A stretch of 64,000 bases of DNA, taken from contig NZ_CP062938.1 in the NCBI RefSeq assembly GCF_014898155.1, forward strand, positions 930,001-994,000. Reading direction: 5' to 3'. Within the stretch, counting starts at the first letter, position 1. The number at the start of each line of letters is the position of its first letter. The position numbers were made by a program, and so were the translations under genes. Below the pieces are notes generated by a model, which worked only from the letters and a program-made list of their open reading frames with translations, did not search any database and was not told the DNA's origin. The stretch comes from Bifidobacterium eulemuris (GTDB taxonomy: Bacteria > Actinomycetota > Actinomycetes > Actinomycetales > Bifidobacteriaceae). Positions 16,743 to 24,608 of the stretch are shown in pieces.

Positions 16743-17288
16743 TTACTTGTCGAAGCGGGCGCCTTCGGGTTTGCTGGCACCCGCGTACAGCGCGAGGGCG
16801 AGGACGAATCCCACCAGAATCAGCACGATGCCTCCCACAACGAGTCCGAAGGCGGCATCGTCGCCGAGGGACGAGGCGCCATACCGGCTCAGTGCGTTGA
16901 GGCTCAGCGCCTGGCCGACGTAGCCGAACACGGACGGCAGCAGCACGAACCAGCCGGAGAGGTTCCTATCATGCAGACGGCGCACGGCCACGGACAGGCT
17001 GGGGATGATCGTGCCCAGCGTCCACACCACGCTCACCACGCCGACCACCATGGCCACGGAAAGCACCTGACCCAGCATGTTGAGGGCACTGTTGACGAGA
17101 ACGCAGAACAGGTACGCCCACCAATATTCGCTACGGGAGGCGCGGCCGGAGAACGTGGCGTACTTCTTGAAGTAACGCACCACGGCACCGCCGAAGCCGA
17201 TGCCGTAATACGGCTTGTTCAACGCGGGCTCGCCCGACGTCGTCACGGGGGCGGCGGTGGGAGGAGTCGAATATTCAGGCGCGGTCAT
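16743..17288 (-). CDS. DUF805 membrane protein
   Basis: Integral membrane protein of 181 residues of the DUF805 (YhaH) family. A Pro/Thr-rich N-terminus precedes YFKKYATFSGRASRSEYWWAY, the family signature. Four hydrophobic helices follow, with VAVRRLHDRNLSGWF between the second and third. The biochemical role of the family is unknown. It is monocistronic by position. The 238 bases upstream hold no gene. Confidence 0.85.
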   Translation of the reverse strand: MTAPEYSTPPTAAPVTTSGEPALNKPYYGIGFGGAVVRYFKKYATFSGRASRSEYWWAYLFCVLVNSALNMLGQVLSVAMVVGVVSVVWTLGTIIPSLSVAVRRLHDRNLSGWFVLLPSVFGYVGQALSLNALSRYGASSLGDDAAFGLVVGGIVLILVGFVLALALYAGASKPEGARFDK

Positions 17289-17526
17289 GGAACCCTTCTT
17301 TCTTGCTCATTATGCGGAGGCCGACGGGAGCGGCCTGTGGCCATTATGTCAGCACACGCCCGCCCAGCACGCCTCCCAAGGCCTTCGAATGCCCGGCAAA
17401 TCACGCGTCGGCTACCCCAAAAAGGGCATTATTCGCGATCCGCGGCTCCCACGCGTCCAGCGAACGGGACGCTCCGAGACACGACAAGCCGCGTTCGACC
17501 GGGAACTCCCGCCGTGACCGTTGGGT

Positions 17527-18653
17527 TCAACGATGATAGCGTTCGATGATGTCGTTCAGCATCCGACGGGTCCGCACATACTTCGACACGGGAATCGGCA
17601 CCACCACACCGGAGGCCAATTCCAATTCGCTGCGTCGGATGGTAGTGACGTAATGCGCGTTGACCAGATAGCCGCGGTGCACGCGGCAGCAATACTCCGG
17701 CAACCGTTGCGAGAGTTCGACAAGCGAGATGTTGCAGAAGAACGCTTTGGTCAGCGTCACCACCTCACAACCGTGATTGCGGCTTTCCACATACATCAGA
17801 GTGCGCGGGTCGATATACAGCATCCGCCCGTTGCTGGATATGCCCACACGCCGCGAGTCCGCGTCCCCCACCGAGAGATTGCGCGCGATAAGAAACGCGG
17901 CCGCCCGCATCTGTGGAGACTGCCATATCAGTTTGCGTCTCCGGGAGCCCGCGAAGGACTCCGGGCCACACTCGCCGCCGGACCACGGGACAAAATCCCG
18001 CATAGGCACGCGGTCCTCCATACAATCGTACGCATCGGAATCGTCACATTCGCCGCCGGACGCAGAGTTCCCGACTCCGCCCGAAGGCCCGGCATGCGTC
18101 CGATTGGTCACCCGCTCGAAACCCATCATGGCTGCGGCTTCGCCCAATCCCTCGCCCTGCCATTCGAACGAATAGTGCTGCATGAGGATTTTCGCCGCGC
18201 CTTCCACCGCGCCATAGGTGATGGAGAACATGGTACGGAAACTGCGGCCGGCGCGACTCCCCTCCTTCAGACGGGTGATGAGGTTGCCGAACACCAACGC
18301 GGACTCCCCGCCGTGGCGCAGCGTATGGTATTCCTCTCGATCAGAATATCGGCCTTGGCGATGTGGACGAATTCACGAAAATGGTTTCTGATGGAATCTC
18401 CGCCGAACATCATCGACGCGCCGGATCCCAGCCAGACGGTTTGCGGGCACAGCAGTGAGTCCCAGAAGGTGCAGTCGCCGCGCAGGTGATAATCGTGCAT
18501 CACCCGTCGGGTCATCTTCTCGACATCGAGAAGGGGGTCGTCCGCGTCCACGCCCGCGTCGGCGGCAGCGGAGTCGGAGGCGCCTTCGCAACGAGGTGGG
18601 GACGAATCGCCGGTTCGTATATGTTCCAGCTGATCATTCAGCTGATGTTCCAT
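17527..18653 (-). pseudogene. LytTR-domain regulator split by a frameshift
   Basis: Two overlapping reading frames make one protein of about 375 codons. The upstream part (about 120 residues) looks like a SnoaL/NTF2-type sensor fold (FWDSLLCPQTVWLGSGASMM). The downstream part continues that fold (VFGNLITRL to YSFEWQG) and ends in a LytTR DNA-binding domain (LMYVESRNHGCEVVTL, CRVHRGYLVNAHYV). The break is near 18330 at GAGAGGAATACC. Losing two bases, or restoring one, there gives IEEYHTLRHGGE and joins the frames. The start is uncertain (MEHQLNDQ). If real, the DNA-binding half is lost from the main product. A sequencing error cannot be excluded. Confidence 0.7.
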
Positions 18654-18752
18654 AACGCACCGCCCACAACGACTCCTCCAACTCGGCACCATCATATGTG
18701 GATGCGATCTGGGAATCCGGGGCACGGCACGCGGCCGTGACGCAAATCACAT

Positions 18753-19946
18753 CTATTCGATGATCCAGCTCAAGCCCACGAGCACCACGAGGAACAGCAC
18801 GTTCACCGCCGAATACACGGCGAGATACCGGCCTTTGCGGTCCGGATACTTCTTGGTGACGTTCTTGTAGGAGACCAGGGAGGCCATGGACGCGATCAGC
18901 GTGCCCATGCCGCCGAGGTTCGTGCCGATGATGAGCTCGCGCCACTGGTCGCAGAAGCCGGAGAGCAGCAGCGTGGTCGGCACGTTGCTGATGATCTGGC
19001 TACTGCCGACGGCCACCTCGAGCGGATGGTCGTTGACCAGGGAGGCGGCGAGCGTATAGAACTCCGGCACACGCTTCATATTGCCGATGAAGATGAAGAA
19101 CATGACGAAGGTGAGCGGCAGTCCCCAGTCGACATGGCGGAAGGCGCGGCGGTCGGTGAACAGGAAGGTGGCGATTACGATCACGCACATCACCCACAGC
19201 GGGATGATGTCGCTGACGGCCAGCAGACAGACGAGGAACAGCGCCGCGTAGACGATGGTGCGCCAACCGCCGTAGCCCGCACCGTAGCCGGTGATGCGGA
19301 TCTCATCGGGCTGGGGCTTGTCGGGTTCGGGGGCGAGCACGCCCTGCTCGATGCCCGCGCCGTCGAGGGATCGGAACTCGTCGACCGGCTGGCGGCCGAA
19401 GGCGAAGAAGATCACGACGAGCAGCAGCGCCGCCGCGGTGGCGGAATACGGAGCCATGATGCCGATCATCTCCAGCGAGGGCATGCCGGTGAGGGCCTTC
19501 AAATACAGGTTGTGCGCGTTGCCGATCGGGGTGAGCATGCTGCCCACGTTCGCGCCGATGGTCATCAGCGTGGCCACAAGAACCACGCGGTCCTCCATGT
19601 CGGCCATGGTGAGCACGGCGATGGCGAAGGGGATGAACGTGACCAACGCCACGTCGTTGGTGATCAGCATCGCGGAGAAGAAGGTGAGCGAAACCAGCGT
19701 GATGATCAGCCCGCGGGCGGTGCTGACCCTGTGCAGCAGGCGCGATCCGATGAAGCGGAACACGCCGATGCGCTGCAGACCGCACACCACCAGCATCAGG
19801 CAGACGAGCTGCAGGATGGTGCTGGCGTGCACGTAGTCCGCGTATTCGGCGTCCGGCGGCACGATGAAGCATGAGATCAACGCGAGGATGGCGGCGATAA
19901 TGAGGATGGTCTCGTTCTTGACCACCTTGAGCAGCAGCTGGCGCAT
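18753..19946 (-). CDS. ArsB/CitM-type anion permease
   Basis: Ion-transporter superfamily membrane protein of 397 residues with roughly 10-11 helices. Recognisable segments are SAMLITNDVALVTFIPFA, TIGANVGSMLTPIGNAHNLY and SSQIISNVPTTLLLSGF, the paired Asn-Pro-type hairpins of the family. Citrate, dicarboxylate or oxyanion transport are all possible, and no arsenic or citrate genes are adjacent. GGAGG precedes the ATG by four bases; a TTG codon just before it is a less likely start. Confidence 0.78.
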   Translation of the reverse strand: MRQLLLKVVKNETILIIAAILALISCFIVPPDAEYADYVHASTILQLVCLMLVVCGLQRIGVFRFIGSRLLHRVSTARGLIITLVSLTFFSAMLITNDVALVTFIPFAIAVLTMADMEDRVVLVATLMTIGANVGSMLTPIGNAHNLYLKALTGMPSLEMIGIMAPYSATAAALLLVVIFFAFGRQPVDEFRSLDGAGIEQGVLAPEPDKPQPDEIRITGYGAGYGGWRTIVYAALFLVCLLAVSDIIPLWVMCVIVIATFLFTDRRAFRHVDWGLPLTFVMFFIFIGNMKRVPEFYTLAASLVNDHPLEVAVGSSQIISNVPTTLLLSGFCDQWRELIIGTNLGGMGTLIASMASLVSYKNVTKKYPDRKGRYLAVYSAVNVLFLVVLVGLSWIIE

Positions 19947-20103
19947 CAACCCTCCATGGAGTGTCGGTAAAGCACTCCATATCTTACGAGCCCATACGCC
20001 AAGCTACGTAGTTTCGGCGTGCTGTTTTCCGACGACTCCGCTGAAGGACACCGCCTCACCCCTACTGCCCGTTGCTTTCCGACACCGACCGGACGGCGTC
20101 GTC

Positions 20104-22530
20104 TCAACCGCGCAATGTGACGACGGTGACGCTATACGGGCGCAGGCTCACCGCGAGTTTCCCGGCGTTCGCCGCCAGACGCGACTCATGATGCGTGTGG
20201 GACAGCAGGCCGTGCCCTTCGCCCTCGTACCCCAAGGTGTTGCGATCGCCCGGATCGGCGTGAAGCACATCGATCTCCAGCAGGGTTCCGCGCGTCGGTC
20301 CAGTGGCCGCGTTCCGTTCCGCATCGTCGCCCTCCGCCGTCGCGGGCTTCGCGCCCAACGCGCGCAGTCCGCGGGACACGTCCAAAGTCGCGTTGATGCT
20401 CCGCGCGCCAGTGTTCACCATTTTGATATACCGCACGAACGTCGTGCCCTCCCGCGCCGAGGGATCGTCGCCGGTGGCCGAGACGAACAGGTCGCGCTGC
20501 GGCCGCATGTCCACCGGACCGGACGGGCGCTCGTCTCCCCCGCCGACGACGTCGCCGACCTCGCACGCATAGGCGGTCGCGCCCAAGCGCCCGGCGAACA
20601 GACGCGCCATCTCGTAGTTCACGGATGGCATCATGTGCGACGCGTTGAATTCGATGAGATTCTGCTCCCAGCCTTTGGCGGTGGCGTGGGCGAACAACGG
20701 CGCGTAGGAGGTCATGCGCACCACATCCGAATTGCGTTCGCAACCGGTGAGGAAGGCGGCTTCGGCGAGCGCGGTCCGCCAGGTGTTCGCCGTTTCGGGC
20801 TTCTGCGGCTGCCCGGCGAAGTAGCCGTTGGCCGAGTATTCGCCGAAGTAGACGCCCGCGCCGTCGCGCGGATACCCGTCGAAGCGCGTGGCCTGGGCGA
20901 TGAACCATTCGGGGGAATGGTAGGAGTGCTCGTCCACGATCACCGCGTCGCCGGTGGCCGAGCCGATGGCGGGGAGCAGGCCGCCGTCGCATCCCCGGTG
21001 TCCGTCGCGCGGGGCGACGTCGTCGGCGAGCCCCTCTTGCGCAGTCGCGATCCGGGCCGAACCGCTCGCCGCGGGGCCGGTCGGCTGGTCGGCGATCCGC
21101 CGCGCGTGCTCCCAGCTGCGTCGCATCGTGGGCTTGAAGGGGAACAGGCCAGCGCTCATCACGCACAGCATATCGGGGTACCGTTCGTGGATGGCCCGCG
21201 AGATGATGTCGAATTTCTCCAGATAGTCCGGGCCGAAGTTCTCGTTGCCCACGCCCACCATATCCAGGCCGAACGGTTCGGGATGCCCCATATCGCGCCT
21301 TACCGCAGCCCATGCGCTGGTGTCGGGATCGCCGTTGGCGAATTCGATCAGGTCGAGGTAGTCCTGTACCACGTTGCTCCGGAAGGCCCGCGCGTCGGTG
21401 GGCATGTGTCTGGGGTCGCGGCCGGGCGACTGGCAGGCGATGCCGGCGAACAGGGTGGGCAATGGCTTGGCGCCCAGGTCCTCGCAGAGGCAGAAGTATT
21501 CGTAAAAACCAATCTGATAGCTTTGCGAATAGCTGGAGCCGTCCGGCGTTTTGAACGCCCAGATGGAGTATTGCTGGCGGCGGGCGGCCAATGCGCCCAC
21601 GGTGTCCTTCCATCGGTATTCGTTGCCCGGGGTCACGCCTTCGACGATGCATCCTCCGGGGAAGCGCAGGAATGCCGGCTTCAGCGCGGCGATCGATTCG
21701 ACCATATCGCGCCTGAGCTTGCCGTGACGCCATTTGGGGTCGCCCGCGCCCCAATACTCCGCGTCCATCAGTTCGACGCAGTCGAGATCGAACTCGCAGG
21801 CCGCACCGTTCACGATATCGATGCGCAGCTTGCCGTAATCGCCGCCCACTCCGCGCAACGTGAACCGCACATGCCGCCAGCCGCCGGTGCCTTTCGTCAC
21901 GCGGGCGTCGGCCACGGAACTCGCGTCCACACGCGCGTCCACACGCGCATCCGCATCCCGTCCGGATCCCGCGTCGCAACGGATGTCCCCCACGTCCGTC
22001 AGCGGCAGCCCGTACCGGTCGACCACGCATACGCGCAGCGTCGCTTCTCCCGTCACGGGGCGCACCCATGCCGCGAATTCATAGAGCCGGCCGGGCTGAA
22101 CCGCCATCGCGCAGCGCCCGGCATACGCGCCGCCGCCGTTGTATCCGAGGTTTTCGATGCGGGCGGCCGTCGCCGCGTTGGCACCGGCGGGCACGCTCAC
22201 CCGCGCGTACCGGCTGTGGCGGTGCAGGGGCGGCGCCGGGCAGTCGGTGGGCACGCGCTGGCCATGCTCGCCGCGGATCTCACTGCCGCAGCTGGTCGCC
22301 GCGCAGCCTTCGAACCGCCAGAACCGCAAGGGATCGGCCTGGGTGCGCCAACGCTCGCCTCCGGCCAGACGCAGCGTGTGATGGTCGAGATACACGCCGT
22401 CGAAACTGTAGTTGTTCACCATATTGGCGTTGAGTCCGCCATCCGCGGACAGGTTGATGTCCTCGAAGAACACGCCATAGAGTCGATCGCTGACCGGATG
22501 CGTCGCATCACCCACACAAATCCTCACCAT
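20104..22530 (-). CDS. GH51 alpha-L-arabinofuranosidase
   Basis: Family GH51 exo-enzyme of 808 residues without a signal peptide, so it acts on imported arabino-oligosaccharides. The N-terminus (LYGVFFEDINLSADGGLNANM) and a CBM4-like region precede the catalytic barrel. FLRFPGGCIVEG and VGVGNENFGPDY (acid/base Glu) are clear, and YFGEYSANG carries the nucleophile Glu. A C-terminal beta domain ends the protein. A repetitive Asp/Ala/Arg/Val insertion (DADARVDARVDAS) lies in the carbohydrate-binding region. TACAAT lies six bases before the ATG with no ribosome site, so the mRNA may be leaderless. It is divergent from the rpiR gene. Confidence 0.9.
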   Translation of the reverse strand: MVRICVGDATHPVSDRLYGVFFEDINLSADGGLNANMVNNYSFDGVYLDHHTLRLAGGERWRTQADPLRFWRFEGCAATSCGSEIRGEHGQRVPTDCPAPPLHRHSRYARVSVPAGANAATAARIENLGYNGGGAYAGRCAMAVQPGRLYEFAAWVRPVTGEATLRVCVVDRYGLPLTDVGDIRCDAGSGRDADARVDARVDASSVADARVTKGTGGWRHVRFTLRGVGGDYGKLRIDIVNGAACEFDLDCVELMDAEYWGAGDPKWRHGKLRRDMVESIAALKPAFLRFPGGCIVEGVTPGNEYRWKDTVGALAARRQQYSIWAFKTPDGSSYSQSYQIGFYEYFCLCEDLGAKPLPTLFAGIACQSPGRDPRHMPTDARAFRSNVVQDYLDLIEFANGDPDTSAWAAVRRDMGHPEPFGLDMVGVGNENFGPDYLEKFDIISRAIHERYPDMLCVMSAGLFPFKPTMRRSWEHARRIADQPTGPAASGSARIATAQEGLADDVAPRDGHRGCDGGLLPAIGSATGDAVIVDEHSYHSPEWFIAQATRFDGYPRDGAGVYFGEYSANGYFAGQPQKPETANTWRTALAEAAFLTGCERNSDVVRMTSYAPLFAHATAKGWEQNLIEFNASHMMPSVNYEMARLFAGRLGATAYACEVGDVVGGGDERPSGPVDMRPQRDLFVSATGDDPSAREGTTFVRYIKMVNTGARSINATLDVSRGLRALGAKPATAEGDDAERNAATGPTRGTLLEIDVLHADPGDRNTLGYEGEGHGLLSHTHHESRLAANAGKLAVSLRPYSVTVVTLRG

Positions 22531-22698
22531 GCGCCCATTGTAGGGACGACGGGAGGCAAATTCACGAGGCGTTCATGTGCGTGTCACCCGCACGTCGCCC
22601 ATCATCCTTCCCGCGCATACCTGAGGACTCTACGCTGGTGGGCACAACGGCGCGGATAAGGCCGTCCGTTCATAGATCGTGGATGAGGAGTCGGCATC

Positions 22699-23568
22699 AT
22701 GCACACCCTGACGGGCATTCGTGAACGCATCGACCATGTGTACCCGAATCTGCGTCCTGCGGAACGGGCGGCCGCCTCCTACGTGCGGAACCATATCGCG
22801 CAGGCGGCGGAACTGACGGTGGGACAGCTGGCCGACGCCGCGCATGTGAGCCAGCCGACGGTGATCCGGTTCGCCCGCAAACTCGGATTCGGAGGATACC
22901 GTGAGCTGCGCTACGCGCTGCGCCATCCGGAGGCCGAGCATCGCGTGACCTTCGACCCGCTGTCGGGGTTCGACATCAATCCATGGGACAGCCCCGACGA
23001 GGTGCCGGCCAAGGCCATGGTCGGCATCTCCGCCGTGATCGACGAGCTGCGCCGGGCGCTTGACATCACGGCCTTTCGCAAAACATGCGCCGCGTTGCGG
23101 ACGACCAGTCTCATCGACGTATATGCGGTGGAGAATTCGCTGGTGCCCGCCACCGACCTGTTCACCAAACTGTCCTATCTGGGATTGCCCTGCCGTCTCA
23201 ACACGGACGCCTACTTGCAGCATATCGGCGCGGGGCATCTGCCACAGGACGCGGTGGCGGTCGCGATCTCGCATTCGGGAACCTCGGCGGACACGGTCGC
23301 GGCGCTGCGTCTGGCGAAGTCGGCGGGAGCGAAAACCATCGCCGTGACGAACACCCCTTCCTCCCCGCTTGCGGCGACGGCCGACATCACGCTGCTCACC
23401 GGCACCAACGAACATACGATCCATGGCAACGCGATCTTCTCGCGCGTGGCCGATGTGGCTTTGGTCGACATGCTGTACATGGGCGTGCTGCTCAGCGACT
23501 ACGGCCGTTTCTCCACCGCGCTCGATGAGTCGGGCCGCATGATCCGCGACCGCGCGGTCAGCCTCTAG
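22699..23568 (+). CDS. MurR/RpiR-family regulator with SIS domain
   Basis: Regulator of 289 residues. The HTH_6 domain (LRPAERAAASYVRNH, HVSQPTVIRFARKLGF) is followed by a SIS domain that binds sugar phosphates or related ligands (SHSGTSADTVAALRLAKSAG). It lies upstream of, and collinear with, the aminoethylphosphonate locus and is divergent from the GH51 gene. Control of the phosphonate genes is the more likely job, since phosphorylated compounds suit a SIS domain. That is inference. Confidence 0.85.
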   Translation: MHTLTGIRERIDHVYPNLRPAERAAASYVRNHIAQAAELTVGQLADAAHVSQPTVIRFARKLGFGGYRELRYALRHPEAEHRVTFDPLSGFDINPWDSPDEVPAKAMVGISAVIDELRRALDITAFRKTCAALRTTSLIDVYAVENSLVPATDLFTKLSYLGLPCRLNTDAYLQHIGAGHLPQDAVAVAISHSGTSADTVAALRLAKSAGAKTIAVTNTPSSPLAATADITLLTGTNEHTIHGNAIFSRVADVALVDMLYMGVLLSDYGRFSTALDESGRMIRDRAVSL

Positions 23569-23583
23569 GCAGCGCATCCGGAA

Positions 23584-23624
23584 TCGTCGAACGCATCCGC
23601 CGGCCCGATGGATGCGTTCGACGA
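23584..23624 (+). terminator. Hairpin after the RpiR gene
   Basis: A perfect 15-base stem (TCGTCGAACGCATCC) with an 11-base loop, 15 bases after the stop codon. There is no U tract. It separates the regulator from the phosphonate promoter region, where a second small hairpin lies at 23783-23801. Confidence 0.7.
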
Positions 23625-23824
23625 GAGAGAACTACAAAACTTCATAAAAGCGACGTAGTTTCGCTTGCTGTTCACATTCATTTCCCATGGCTTTCCCCCA
23701 ATCCGGCACCATACGCCAGTCCGCGGGGCGACGATGGTATCGGGCCGACGCCCACGCCGGATCGTCCGGCGACACCTGTCCTCCACGTCGGGAAGACGTG
23801 GCGCATCGTCAAGAAATGAGAACC

Positions 23825-24607
23825 ATGCTCGAACTGAAGAACATCTCCAAGTCGTTTGGGGACGCACGCGTGCTCGACGACATCAGCCTGACGCTGGATG
23901 ACGGCCAGATCATGTCGATCCTCGGCCCCTCGGGCGGCGGCAAAACCACCCTGCTCAACATCGTGCTCGGCATCACCGACGCGACCTCCGGCCGTCTCCT
24001 GCTCGACGGCGAGGATCTGACCGACGTGCCGATGGAGAAGCGCGGCTTCAACATCGTGTTCCAGGACTACGCGCTGTTTCCCAACCTCAACGCCTATGAG
24101 AACATCACCTACGGTCTGCGCAACCATCCGGGCGTCTCGACCGCGGATGAGATCCGCGAACTGATCGGACTGCTCGGTCTCGAAGAGCATCTGGACAAGC
24201 GGATCGACGAATTATCGGGCGGACAGAAGCAGCGCGTGGCGTTGGCCCGCACGCTGGTGATGAAGCCCCGGCTGCTGCTGCTCGACGAGCCGCTCGCCGC
24301 CCTCGACGGCGTGATCAAGGAGTCGATCAAAGCCAAAATCGCGCAGATCGTCGAGCAATACCGGCTCACGACGATCATGGTCACGCACGATCCGGAGGAG
24401 GCGTGCACGATGAGCGACCGCGTGCTCATCCTCAACGGAGGCCACATCGCGCAATATGACACCCCGGAGAACATCCTCGAACATCCGGCGAGCGATTTCG
24501 TCCGCTCGTTCATCCTGCGCCAGCTGGAGGTCAAACGCAACAACATCTACTCGCTGTTCAGCGACGACGGCGCGCGGCCTCTTGACGCCGCGGCACAGGA
24601 GGCGTGA
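23825..24607 (+). CDS. 2-aminoethylphosphonate ABC transporter ATP-binding protein
   Basis: ATPase of about 260 residues of the iron/polyamine/phosphonate importer group. It has Walker A GPSGGGKTT, the Q-loop FQDYALFPN, the signature LSGGQKQR, Walker B LLLLDEPLAALD and the switch VTHD. A short C-terminal tail follows (DFVRSFILRQLEVKRNN). The start is either this ATG (MLELKNI) or the one three codons upstream; neither has a strong ribosome site. It is first in an operon with the fused permease, phnW and phnX, and its stop is one base from the next start. Confidence 0.88.
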   Translation: MLELKNISKSFGDARVLDDISLTLDDGQIMSILGPSGGGKTTLLNIVLGITDATSGRLLLDGEDLTDVPMEKRGFNIVFQDYALFPNLNAYENITYGLRNHPGVSTADEIRELIGLLGLEEHLDKRIDELSGGQKQRVALARTLVMKPRLLLLDEPLAALDGVIKESIKAKIAQIVEQYRLTTIMVTHDPEEACTMSDRVLILNGGHIAQYDTPENILEHPASDFVRSFILRQLEVKRNNIYSLFSDDGARPLDAAAQEA

Positions 24608-24608
24608 G

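Noticed and set aside
19864..22659. A 931-codon open frame on the + strand opposite the GH51 gene
   Set aside because: It is a shadow of high-GC coding DNA: no family motifs, biased His/Arg/Gly composition, and the opposite strand encodes a full GH51 enzyme.
23625..23815. Riboswitch in front of the phosphonate operon
   Set aside because: A small hairpin at 23783-23801 is present but I recognise no known aptamer consensus and no terminator directly before the start.
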